64,000 nt of DNA from Mucilaginibacter sp. (GTDB lineage Bacteria > Bacteroidota > Bacteroidia > Sphingobacteriales > Sphingobacteriaceae), in the NCBI GenBank assembly GCA_025352225.1, contig JANXTT010000138.1:40535-104534 (forward strand), in the 5' to 3' direction. Positions 44,177 through 52,567 of this stretch are shown here, one piece after another; position 1 is the first letter of the stretch, and the number at the start of each line of letters is the position of its first letter. The notes below the pieces were generated by a model, which was not told the DNA's origin, did no database searches, and saw only the letters and a list, made by a program, of their open reading frames with translations. The translations under genes and the position numbers were made by a program.

Positions 44177-44932
44177 TTGTTTTCTATACATTTTATTCGC
44201 CATCATTTGGACGCTCATACTTCAAAATTCAAACAATTCGATTTTACCAATGGCGAGCTATTGTTGATTAACAAGCCACTAACCTGGACAAGTTTTGATG
44301 TTGTAGGCAAAATTCGTAACTCGTTAAAGCCACTTAAACTAAAGGTTGGGCATGCAGGCACGCTCGACCCTTTAGCTACCGGGTTACTCATTATATGTAC
44401 CGGTAAATTAACCAAGCAGATAGATACCTTCCAGGCAGAAGAGAAGGAGTATACGGGTACGATGATATTAGGTGCCACAACCCCATCTTATGATATGGAA
44501 ACAGAAACCGACCATGTTTTTGATATCAGTAAGCTAACCCATCAACAAATATTAAGTAATTGCATTCAATTTATTGGCGACATTCAGCAATATCCTCCGG
44601 CCCATTCGGCAGTAAAAATTAATGGCGAGCGTTTATACGAAAAGGCGCGCCGTGGCGAAGAAGTGGAGCTTAGGCTACGTTTTGTAACTATAAGCGAATT
44701 TGAGATAACCCGAATTGAATTGCCCGAAGTTGATTTTAGGGTGGTTTGCAGCAAAGGTACTTATATCAGATCGTTAGTAAACGATTTTGGCAAAGCCTTA
44801 AATAATGGTGCCTGCCTCTCCAGGCTCTGCCGTACACGTAGCGGAAGTTTCCGTATTGAAGATGCGTTTGAGGTGTCGGAACTGGTTGATCATATCCGCG
44901 AAATAAAAACTCAGCCGGGATTACTTAAATAA
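44168..44932 (+). CDS. truB: tRNA pseudouridine(55) synthase TruB
   Basis: 254 residues from the ATG at 44168. GHAGTLDPLATGLL holds the catalytic Asp; KEYTGTMILGATTPSYDMETE and RGEEVELRLRFV and CSKGTYIRSL are TruB motifs. TruB modifies U55 of the T-loop. The first ~13 residues (MRYLFSIHFIRHH) are atypical and sit in the palindrome; a TTG start at 44207 (LDAHTSKFKQFDF) would give a length closer to family norm. It is followed by ribF 32 bp later. Confidence 0.93.
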   Translation: MRYLFSIHFIRHHLDAHTSKFKQFDFTNGELLLINKPLTWTSFDVVGKIRNSLKPLKLKVGHAGTLDPLATGLLIICTGKLTKQIDTFQAEEKEYTGTMILGATTPSYDMETETDHVFDISKLTHQQILSNCIQFIGDIQQYPPAHSAVKINGERLYEKARRGEEVELRLRFVTISEFEITRIELPEVDFRVVCSKGTYIRSLVNDFGKALNNGACLSRLCRTRSGSFRIEDAFEVSELVDHIREIKTQPGLLK

Positions 44933-44964
44933 CTATTTTTGCATTTTAAGTTATCGCCTGATAC

Positions 44965-45891
44965 ATGAAGATCTATAACAATATCAATGATTTTAACCCG
45001 GTAGAAAATGCTGTAGTTACTATCGGCACGTTTGACGGGGTACATATTGGGCATCGTAAAATTATTGCTAAACTAAAAGAACTGGCTGATGAGATAGGCG
45101 GCCAAACCGTTATCTTAACCTTCTTTCCGCACCCCCGGATGATATTGCATCCCGAAAATCAGGACTTGAAACTCATCACTACAATAAATGAAAAAGCCGG
45201 CCTGCTTGAGAGCCTGGGCATTGATCATTTAATAGTTACGCCTTTCTCAAGAGACTTTTCCAACCTTTCGGCACTGGAGTATATTCACGATGTTTTAGTT
45301 GCCCGTATCGGTACAAAAAAAATTGTAATTGGCTATGACCACCGGTTTGGGAAAGATCGGACTGGCGGGTTATTAGATTTGCAGCGGTTAAGCAAAGTTT
45401 ACGAGTTTGATGTTTTTGAAATACCTGAGCAAGATATTAATGATGTAGCCGTAAGTTCAACACAAATACGCACTGCTTTGTTAAATGATCAGGTTGATCT
45501 GGCCAATGAGTTTTTAAGTTACTCGTTCTTTATCACCGGCAAGGTTATTCGTGGTAACCAGATAGGCAGACAATTGGGCTATCCAACAGCTAATATCCTA
45601 ATCGAAGAGAATTATAAGCTTATTCCCGCTGATGGCATTTTTGCCGTTACTGTAGATGTAGTTGGCAATACCTATAAAGGGATGGCTTATATTGGTCATC
45701 GGCCAACCATTAATGGCATGACCAGGAATATAGAGGTCAATATTTTTGATTTTGATCAGGATATATATGAGCATACTATCCGTATGCACTTCCATCACTT
45801 TGTGCGTAACGATATTCGCTTTAACTCGCTTGATGAGTTAAAAGTTCAATTGGCCTTAGATAAAGAAACTGTATTAAAAATGCTTTCCTGA
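44965..45891 (+). CDS. ribF: Bifunctional riboflavin kinase/FAD synthetase
   Basis: 308 residues. The FAD-synthetase nucleotidyltransferase half has GTFDGVHIGHRKI (HxGH) and a YDHRFGKDRTGG motif, with SSTQIRTAL later. The kinase half has GRQLGYPTANILI, DGIFAV and GMAYIGHRPTINGM. It converts riboflavin to FMN and FAD. The truB-ribF neighbourhood is common in bacteria. No FMN riboswitch is visible upstream. Confidence 0.95.
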   Translation: MKIYNNINDFNPVENAVVTIGTFDGVHIGHRKIIAKLKELADEIGGQTVILTFFPHPRMILHPENQDLKLITTINEKAGLLESLGIDHLIVTPFSRDFSNLSALEYIHDVLVARIGTKKIVIGYDHRFGKDRTGGLLDLQRLSKVYEFDVFEIPEQDINDVAVSSTQIRTALLNDQVDLANEFLSYSFFITGKVIRGNQIGRQLGYPTANILIEENYKLIPADGIFAVTVDVVGNTYKGMAYIGHRPTINGMTRNIEVNIFDFDQDIYEHTIRMHFHHFVRNDIRFNSLDELKVQLALDKETVLKMLS

Positions 45892-46008
45892 TAGCATGCA
45901 AATTGAGTTTATTTCCTACCTTTCATAGTTCGTAATCGTTTTTAAACGTGATCTTATAATGTAGGTTGGTTAGTCAATAAAATCTATCTAATACACAAAT
46001 AATATACA

Positions 46009-47262
46009 ATGGCAACAGAAGTTAAGTGTCCGGGATGTGGTACTGTTTTCCCATTAGAGGAAGCCATGACGGAGGAATATAAAAAGGATCTTCGGGAAAA
46101 AATGCTTTCTTTTACCAAGCTGAAGGAAGATGAATATCAGCGCAAGTTGGAGGAGTTTAGTAAAAAGGAGCAGCAGCAGCAAGTAAAGTTCGATCAAAAA
46201 TTGGTAGAAGAAAAACTACGCCTGCAACAAAATATTGAAGAAACTCTGCGAAAAACCATTTCTGCCGATTTTGAAAATAAATTGCAGATGTTGGAAAGTA
46301 CTAATAAACAAGCCGAAGAAAAACTTAAACTATCCCGCCAAAAGGAACTGGAGTTTTTGCGGAAAGAACAGGCGCTTAAAAACAAAGAAGAAGAGCTTGA
46401 ACTGCAATTGCAGCGTAAGTTGCAAGAACAACGTACCGAATTATCAGAACAAATTAAAAAACAGGAATACGATAAGAATTTGTTAAAAGATAATGAGCAC
46501 CAAATGCAATTAATGGAGCTTAAAAAACAACTTGACGACCAAAAGAAACTTGCCGAAGAAATGAAGCGTAAAGCCGAACAAGGCTCTATGCAACTACAAG
46601 GCGAAGTGCAGGAGTTGATTTTGGAAGAATTATTACGGAGTACCTTTCCATTTGATGTGATAACAGAGGTTGGCAAAGGCGTGCGCGGGGCCGATTGTAT
46701 ACAGGTTGTGCGTAACCAGTTTGGTCAGGAATGCGGCCGTATTATCTATGAAAGTAAACGCACTAAAGATTTTGGTAGCGACTGGGTAGAAAAGCTTAAG
46801 AAAGACATGCGTAGTAGTGGCGTTGATGTTGCCGTTATTGTTACGCAATGCTACCCTAAAGGTATGGATTGCTTTGGCGAAAAAGATGGTGTATGGATAT
46901 GCTCATTTGAGGAAGCTAAAGCCTTTGCTTACGTACTCAGGGATAGCATTATTAAATTGTATAGTGTAACGCGGTCACAAGACAATAAAGGCGATAAGAT
47001 GCATTTGTTATACGATTATTTAACCGGTACCGAGTTTGCAGGACAATGGAAAGCCATACGGGAGGGGTTTACGAGTATGCGAAATTCTATACAGGCCGAA
47101 CGCAATGCCATGGAAAAATTATGGAAAATACGCGAGAAACAGCTGGACAAGGTATTGCTTAATGCGGTACATATTCAGGGCTCTGTTGAAGGTATTGCAG
47201 GCAGCGAAAATATTCAATTAAGTTTAACAGATGATGATGACGAAGCCTTAATGTTGGAATAA
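46009..47262 (+). CDS. DUF2130 domain-containing protein (zinc ribbon + coiled coil)
   Basis: 417 residues. An N-terminal C-P-G-C-G half zinc ribbon (VKCPGCGTVF) is followed by a long Lys/Glu/Gln-rich coiled coil (residues ~30-200) and the DUF2130 domain (~205-400): DVITEVGKGVRGADCIQVV, CGRIIYESKRTKDFGSDWVEKLKKD, MDCFGEKDGVWIC. The ESKRT ... W.EKLK pattern with an upstream Asp has been suggested as a PD-(D/E)XK-like nuclease fold. No partner gene nearby. A strong terminator follows. Confidence 0.88.
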   Translation: MATEVKCPGCGTVFPLEEAMTEEYKKDLREKMLSFTKLKEDEYQRKLEEFSKKEQQQQVKFDQKLVEEKLRLQQNIEETLRKTISADFENKLQMLESTNKQAEEKLKLSRQKELEFLRKEQALKNKEEELELQLQRKLQEQRTELSEQIKKQEYDKNLLKDNEHQMQLMELKKQLDDQKKLAEEMKRKAEQGSMQLQGEVQELILEELLRSTFPFDVITEVGKGVRGADCIQVVRNQFGQECGRIIYESKRTKDFGSDWVEKLKKDMRSSGVDVAVIVTQCYPKGMDCFGEKDGVWICSFEEAKAFAYVLRDSIIKLYSVTRSQDNKGDKMHLLYDYLTGTEFAGQWKAIREGFTSMRNSIQAERNAMEKLWKIREKQLDKVLLNAVHIQGSVEGIAGSENIQLSLTDDDDEALMLE

Positions 47263-47287
47263 TAAGTTGGGGTTAAAAAAGACAAAA

Positions 47288-47321
47288 AAGAGGCCGGGGT
47301 TAGTTTTAACCCCGGCCTCTT
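47288..47321. terminator. Bidirectional terminator
   Basis: 15-bp perfect GC-rich stem (AAGAGGCCGGGGTTA / TAACCCCGGCCTCTT) with a 4-nt loop, preceded by an A-run and followed by TCTGTATTT; between the DUF2130 gene and a convergent lipoprotein gene. Confidence 0.9.
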
Positions 47322-47344
47322 CTGTATTTATTAGTTTAGATTTA

Positions 47345-49045
47345 TTACTTGCAATCAGTTAATGTAAAGTCAGCAGTAATATTAAGTGAGTTTGTAGTTG
47401 CATCAAATGTGGTTTTACCGTTTAATCCAACTAATGTAGGTAGGGTAAATGCTGTTTTATTTAAAACAAATGCACCCGAAGTATAAGTTTTACCCGAATA
47501 GTAAGTAGATAACGTGTACAAATGCGTATTGATCATTTTAGTGCTTCCACCTTTAATCTGACCATTTAATAAGTACACAGCACTTGATTGCTTGGTATTA
47601 CTATCGTTAATATAAAACCAACCTGATGGATAGGCAACTACATCTTTGTTGGTACATTTAGCAGAAATTTTCAACGTTACTGTTACAAAATCTGGTGCCG
47701 CCGGAGTGGTGTAATTAACATCAACGCTTGTAGCGCATGAAGCTAAGGCCGTGCTTGTACCAACCAAATTATAGCCTGCATCATAAACATTAATTTTAGA
47801 TGTGGTAGTAGTAGGTTGATTATAAAATTTGATGCTTGCACCGTCAATAGAAGGGCGATAAAGTTTATATGCAATCACCTGTCCATTAGCTAGTGCGCGG
47901 GTAACATAATAAGTTCCATTTGGGTTTACTGTAGATGGGTGAAAGTTTAATGTTAATGCTGAAGAACAAGCATTGTGTGTAAGGCTTGGATTTTTAGGAT
48001 TGTAGTAATAATAATATTGTACGCTCCAATTAGTTAAGTGAGTAATAGAAAAAGAAGCAGATAAACCGTTTGCGCCGTTAACAACAGTAGCAGTACCTTC
48101 GTAGGTCATTTGCCCTGTCTGTTCGTTTTGGCTCCATAATGGTATCATATCTCCAGCAGCTACCGGGTTGCCTGTATCAAAATTGATATATCCGGCCGGT
48201 AAATCAATAGACACCTGTACTGGTTTCGAAAACTTTTTTACCGGTGTATTATCAGCCATCACGTTAATTGAAAGCATACCCGCGTTTACAAAATTTGTTT
48301 CTCCCGGCAATACAGTTCCACCCGGTCCAACTACGTCTGTTGCTGTAAGTGTTCCGGCACTACTTGAAGCCGCAGCAGGATTGCTTGCACTAAATTGAAC
48401 AACGGTGGCAGTAAGGTTTGACGCAGTTATTACGTTTCCACTAGCATCAAGTGGTTGTGTACCCGCGGCCATAGTAAGGGTGGCTGTTTGTGCTATTGTT
48501 GCTGTGGCAGTTGTTTTAAACGATGTAGACGATGAAATACTATTATTTGTTAAAGAAGCTGAATTAGACAATGACGAAGACCCATCTGTTGGATTGGCAT
48601 ACTCAACAATAGGAACTATAGTATTCATAATAGAATCCTTAGTAATGGTAATTGTTTTTGATACTGGTGCAAAACCTGGAGCCGTTACATATACATTAAA
48701 AGTAACAGGGTTGGCTGCAGATGGTGATGCGTCTTTTGTTAAGCTAAGTGGTAAAAAGCCATTAGTAGCTGTGAAAGTAGTTCCGCCACCATCAATTTGC
48801 ACTAAACCGGCTCCCGGCCCGGTTATGCTAATAGTAAAATTTGGTAATGGGGTTGTACTGTTGGGATTAGCGTTAACAAATTGAACCAGCACTGGAGCTT
48901 TTGATAAGGTGTTGGTATCTACAATAAGGTTGATGCCATCAGTGGGTTTTTTACATGCATAGATGCCCAAGACCAATGCTGTTGCCAAAACAAAAACCGA
49001 TAATGAGGTTTTTGATAGTTTTTTTAGTGAGTAAAAATATTTCAT
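47345..49045 (-). CDS. Secreted lipoprotein with Ser/Thr-rich region
   Basis: 566 residues. Lipobox GIYAC with Cys31. Residues ~40-150 form an Ig-like or carboxypeptidase-regulatory-like domain (FTISITGPGAGLVQIDGGGT, VTFNVYVTAPGFAPVSKTITI). Residues ~155-215 are a Ser/Thr/Ala-rich low-complexity stretch; the rest is beta-rich (SKPVQVSIDLPAGYINFDTG, THLTNWSVQYYYYYNPK). Looks like a surface-exposed, possibly ligand-binding lipoprotein; no enzyme motifs are visible. It lies 15 bp after the barrel gene at 49061 on the same strand, so they probably form an operon. Confidence 0.75.
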   Translation of the reverse strand: MKYFYSLKKLSKTSLSVFVLATALVLGIYACKKPTDGINLIVDTNTLSKAPVLVQFVNANPNSTTPLPNFTISITGPGAGLVQIDGGGTTFTATNGFLPLSLTKDASPSAANPVTFNVYVTAPGFAPVSKTITITKDSIMNTIVPIVEYANPTDGSSSLSNSASLTNNSISSSTSFKTTATATIAQTATLTMAAGTQPLDASGNVITASNLTATVVQFSASNPAAASSSAGTLTATDVVGPGGTVLPGETNFVNAGMLSINVMADNTPVKKFSKPVQVSIDLPAGYINFDTGNPVAAGDMIPLWSQNEQTGQMTYEGTATVVNGANGLSASFSITHLTNWSVQYYYYYNPKNPSLTHNACSSALTLNFHPSTVNPNGTYYVTRALANGQVIAYKLYRPSIDGASIKFYNQPTTTTSKINVYDAGYNLVGTSTALASCATSVDVNYTTPAAPDFVTVTLKISAKCTNKDVVAYPSGWFYINDSNTKQSSAVYLLNGQIKGGSTKMINTHLYTLSTYYSGKTYTSGAFVLNKTAFTLPTLVGLNGKTTFDATTNSLNITADFTLTDCK

Positions 49046-49060
49046 GTTTTTGAGGTTTGC

Positions 49061-49783
49061 TTATTTTATTCTGAAATTGAAATTTAATTGGAGTACTGGC
49101 ATCCAGCGGTAATCTTTAAGATTTTCATTAAATTGTGGCTCTAATGAGTTATTATCGGCCAATAAGTTTGTGCCAACTATATGGGTTTTGGGAGAAGTGA
49201 GGTAATAGGTACCCAGATCTAAATTAAAATTGAAAAAGTGGCTTGGAAACCCTCTGAACAATCCCAGACCAAAATATGGTGCTACACCTTTCCAGTCTAC
49301 TTGCATGTTTAGGGTTCCAATATCGGCACCTGTAACTTTATAATTACCAAAAGTGTAATTGCCAGTTGGGCTTAACGTTACGGCCCCGCTTGCTTGGTAT
49401 AGATAGGCGGCACCTGTCACCAATCTGAATCCACGAATCCTCTTAAATGGAACAAGATCCAATAAGAGATGGACGTTTGAAAATTTTACATCTGCAGTAT
49501 AATCAGTTGTAAATCCAGAAAAGCTAAGATTATTGCTTGTATTTATGGGTGCAAAATTGGCCCCTAACCTGGCTGAAAGCCGTTGTGATAAACCAAATCT
49601 TAAATCACCGCCAACACCCTGTGTGCCTGCCTCTAATTGTAACGATAGCGCGTTGGTGTAATTAGGAATTGTTTTGTTTGAATTTGTGTTTGAACCGGTA
49701 GCAGTACTGGCGGAGTCGGGTAAGGTTACCGCTCCAGCCATTAGGGGTAATGCAAATAGCATTAATAGTAAACGTTTTTTCAT
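49061..49783 (-). CDS. Small outer-membrane beta-barrel protein
   Basis: 240 residues. Signal peptide 1-19 (MKKRLLLMLFALPLMAGAVT). The mature chain alternates hydrophobic/polar strands: LSLQLEAGTQGVGGDLRFGL, RLSARLGANFAP, VHLLLDLVPF, GVAPYFGLGLFRGF, and closes with LQLNFNFRIK, typical of an 8-strand barrel. No specific family recognised. It is upstream partner of the lipoprotein gene (15-bp gap); the pair could work together at the outer membrane. Confidence 0.75.
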   Translation of the reverse strand: MKKRLLLMLFALPLMAGAVTLPDSASTATGSNTNSNKTIPNYTNALSLQLEAGTQGVGGDLRFGLSQRLSARLGANFAPINTSNNLSFSGFTTDYTADVKFSNVHLLLDLVPFKRIRGFRLVTGAAYLYQASGAVTLSPTGNYTFGNYKVTGADIGTLNMQVDWKGVAPYFGLGLFRGFPSHFFNFNLDLGTYYLTSPKTHIVGTNLLADNNSLEPQFNENLKDYRWMPVLQLNFNFRIK

Positions 49784-50312
49784 ATCAATTAGTTATTAAT
49801 TAGGGAGTATTTGAATTTTTGTATGCTTGCGTCAATAAAACTTATCGCAGTATTATTATATGATAAGCAATGAATTATTATCTAATGTACTAAATTAAGA
49901 TCGTTATTTTAATATATGACTATTATTCTATACGTTAATGTGGTCTCTGATACGAAAATACAGAATAATTACCCATTTAAAAGAATCTATTTTAAATTAT
50001 TTTTTAAGATAAACAAACTGATAATCAATTATTTTTTAGTTAAGTATTTGATTTAATGTAAATTAAATCAATAATTAATTTATTATTTTAAATCGCAATT
50101 AATTTTTGTTTTGTATGCTATTTAGTACCTTAATTTAGAAATATTTGATTTTTACCGTGCCGATTTTTTTTATACAAATAAAAATATAACGTTTAAGTAT
50201 GTTTTCTTTTTTTAATTACAATATGTTGATAAATGCATATTGATTTGTGGAAATATTTTTTCGCATTAAATTATGCCGCCACATATAATGTAATATATTG
50301 CGAAAACGAATT
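49784..50312. other. Gene-free AT-rich stretch
   Basis: About 530 bp with very high A+T and no credible gene. It must contain the divergent promoters for the barrel gene (49783, minus) and the NlpC/P60 gene (50313, plus). It contains the inverted repeat listed separately at 50048-50071. Confidence 0.5.
50048..50071. repeat. 10-bp inverted repeat with 4-nt loop
   Basis: TTGATTTAAT / ATTAAATCAA separated by GTAA, within AT-rich intergenic DNA; could be an operator or simply an AT-rich hairpin. Confidence 0.5.
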
Positions 50313-50891
50313 ATGAAGTATCTCCTCTTTTTTATTCTTATCCTATTTGGTTTTTTTAATAAGTATTTAATGTTATCAGCAAATGCTTCCCCCAAAACCA
50401 TCATTGCCTGGCAACAGCCTCTAAGCCCCAGGCTTAACAAAATTAAAAACCCAACATTTACTAATGATGTGATTTTTAATGTATGCCCTGACGATTTGCT
50501 GGCTTTTGCACAAACTTTGATTGGAACACCATATCAATACGCAACTTCTAATGCTGTATACGGATTTGACTGTTCAGGGTTTGTTAATTACGTATTTAAA
50601 AAATTTAATATTAATGTGCCGCGCTCATCCTCAGATTTTATGAACATTGGTGAAAGAGTGAAAATTGAAGATGCTAAACCTGGTGATATAATTCTTTTTA
50701 CTGGTACACATACAAAAAGCCGCAGGGTAGGCCATGTAGGCATTATAATGTGTAATGAATGTAAAGAGTTGCAATTCATTCATTCAACATCAGGTAAAGA
50801 GCACGGTGTAACTATTACTGCATTAAATAACTATTACAGGCATCGTTTTGTACAGATCATCCGTTTGTTCAAGCAAAATAATGAGATATAA
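50313..50891 (+). CDS. NlpC/P60 family (C40) peptidase
   Basis: 192 residues from the ATG at 50313; an upstream in-frame codon at 50298 is TTG. Signal-like hydrophobic N-terminus (residues 1-25). The catalytic Cys87 is in YGFDCSGF, the His in RRVGHVGIIM, and a third polar residue in QFIHSTSG. Such enzymes hydrolyse peptidoglycan stem peptides. The domain is a single NlpC/P60 without SH3 repeats. No neighbouring wall gene. Confidence 0.93.
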   Translation: MKYLLFFILILFGFFNKYLMLSANASPKTIIAWQQPLSPRLNKIKNPTFTNDVIFNVCPDDLLAFAQTLIGTPYQYATSNAVYGFDCSGFVNYVFKKFNINVPRSSSDFMNIGERVKIEDAKPGDIILFTGTHTKSRRVGHVGIIMCNECKELQFIHSTSGKEHGVTITALNNYYRHRFVQIIRLFKQNNEI

Positions 50892-50896
50892 TTGGT

Positions 50897-51520
50897 CTAA
50901 ATTTTTATAAATACAAAATACAACTGTTTTATAATATGAAAGGCCGCAAACGAAAAAAATAATGTAGCAATACAAATGTTAATAAATTGCGTACTCAACT
51001 CAAGTCTGGTTTGGATATAATTTGCTGACCTAGCATATAACAATAAGCATAAAAACGAGCCGAGTGCTGATCCTATACTAAAAATAATTAATGGCAAGGT
51101 GCCAGTAAGTATCCAGCCATGGGTAATAAGATAAGTTGCGCAAATTAGCCAGAATGGAATTTGCATAGGATTAATGAAACCTAGTATAATGCCGTATTTT
51201 ATACTTTGATATTTTGAATAATCTGCCGACGGTGCCTTTTTTCGGTTGAGCCAGGTTATCATACCTAAAGCCGTAAATAGTATAATCATTACCCAATCAA
51301 TAATAAGAGTTAACTTTAACTGGCCCGAAAGCCAGTTAGCAGCGTTTACAATAAATAACGTTACAAAAAACTCGACACATGAAAAAGCCGTAATAAAATA
51401 TATAGCCTGCTTTATACCCCGGTTTATGGTAATTTGTATCAAAGTTAAATTGATGTTTCCCGGGGGGATGTAACCAATAAAATTGACAATTAGTCCGAGC
51501 AACAAAGTTAAAAAAATCAT
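50897..51520 (-). CDS. LysE family transporter
   Basis: 207 residues, six helices. GYIPPGNINLTLIQITINRG is the LysE/RhtB entry motif (PGN), with helices 37-60, 65-90, 105-125, 140-165 and 180-205. Members export amino acids or small metabolites; the cargo is not clear. Tail-to-tail with the NlpC/P60 gene (5-bp gap). Confidence 0.87.
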   Translation of the reverse strand: MIFLTLLLGLIVNFIGYIPPGNINLTLIQITINRGIKQAIYFITAFSCVEFFVTLFIVNAANWLSGQLKLTLIIDWVMIILFTALGMITWLNRKKAPSADYSKYQSIKYGIILGFINPMQIPFWLICATYLITHGWILTGTLPLIIFSIGSALGSFLCLLLYARSANYIQTRLELSTQFINICIATLFFSFAAFHIIKQLYFVFIKI

Positions 51521-51615
51521 TGCCCAAAAATAAACAGCTTTTTTATAACGTAGTTAAAATAGCTATCAAACAGGCCAATTTTGTTTGGATATCTATAAGC
51601 TTACAATCAGATTTG

Positions 51616-51623
51616 TACATTTG
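51616..51623 (+). promoter_or_regulatory. Candidate -7 box (TACATTTG) before the binding-protein gene
   Basis: Exact TAnnTTTG match ending 5 bp before the ATG at 51629, so transcription could start at or near the ATG. A TTTG at 51584-51587 is 28 bp away, too far for a good -33. Confidence 0.4.
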
Positions 51624-51628
51624 TCAGA

Positions 51629-52564
51629 ATGAACATATTGCCTACCAAAAAAATCATTTCACTTTTACCAGCCGCTACCGAAATTATTTGTGCCTTAGGC
51701 TTAGAAAAAAACCTCGTTGGCCGCTCGCATGAGTGCGACTATCCCGAATGGGTTAAAAGTTTACCCGTATGCTCCGAAGCTAAATTTATTTCAGGCTCAA
51801 GCAGTGCTCAGATTGATGGCCAGGTAAAGGCTATCTTAACGGATGCCCTATCTGTATATACAGTCAATAAGCAACAAATTCAAGAGTTGGATCCCGACTA
51901 TATCATCACCCAGGCTCAATGCGAGGTCTGCGCCGTAAGTTTAAAGGAGGTTGAAGATGCCCTTGGGGATCTACTGTGTAAAGAGACCCGGATACTTTCG
52001 TTATCGCCTGGTACTTTGGATGATATTTTTTTTGATATCAGAATAATTGCCAATAGTTTAGGTGTGGCCAAAGCAGGCGAAGAACTGTTGGAAACTTTAC
52101 ATGAAAGGGTAGATATCATCCGTCATAAACTAAAATTTATAGAGCATAAGCCAACCGTAGCCTGTGTAGAATGGCTGGAGCCTTTAATGTTATCAGGCAA
52201 CTGGATACCCGAGTTGATCGGGATAGCCGGCGGGCAGTCTGTATTAACCGTGCATGGTAAACACTCGCCCTATGTAAGTTGGGACGATTTAAAAAATGCA
52301 GATCCCGAAATTATCATAGTTACGCCATGTGGGTTTGCAATTGACCGTACCTTAAAAGAAATACACATATTGCTTTCGCTGCCTGGCTTTGCAGATATGC
52401 GGGCCGTTAAAAACAATCGCTTTTACGTTGCCGATGGCAACCAATACTTTAACCGGTCGGGTCCCAGAATCGTGGATTCGGTTGAAATATTAGCCGAAAT
52501 TATTTATCCCAAACAATTTGTTTTTGGTTACGAGGGTAACGGTTGGATCCAATTTTCAGTATAG
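51629..52564 (+). CDS. Cobalamin-binding-like protein (BtuF/FecB fold, no signal peptide)
   Basis: 311 residues. KIISLLPAATEIICALGLEKNLVGRSHECDYPEW is the entry of BtuF-type periplasmic binding proteins; TQAQCEVCAVS carries Cys residues often seen in the cobalamin-binding branch; helix-linked second lobe around AGEELLETLHERVDIIR, and VACVEWLEPLMLSGNWIPEL. A signal peptide is not evident, and there are no BtuCD genes nearby. The tail is 3 bp from the convergent TonB receptor, a layout that could mean functional linkage in metallo-cofactor uptake, though unproven. Confidence 0.85.
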   Translation: MNILPTKKIISLLPAATEIICALGLEKNLVGRSHECDYPEWVKSLPVCSEAKFISGSSSAQIDGQVKAILTDALSVYTVNKQQIQELDPDYIITQAQCEVCAVSLKEVEDALGDLLCKETRILSLSPGTLDDIFFDIRIIANSLGVAKAGEELLETLHERVDIIRHKLKFIEHKPTVACVEWLEPLMLSGNWIPELIGIAGGQSVLTVHGKHSPYVSWDDLKNADPEIIIVTPCGFAIDRTLKEIHILLSLPGFADMRAVKNNRFYVADGNQYFNRSGPRIVDSVEILAEIIYPKQFVFGYEGNGWIQFSV

Positions 52565-52567
52565 ATC

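Noticed and set aside
46194..46676. Minus-strand 160-residue Ser/Cys-rich frame
   Set aside because: It is the antisense of the Lys/Glu/Gln coiled coil of the DUF2130 gene.
48405..48884. Plus-strand 159-residue frame
   Set aside because: Antisense of the Thr/Ser/Ala/Val-rich lipoprotein gene; composition explains the open frame.
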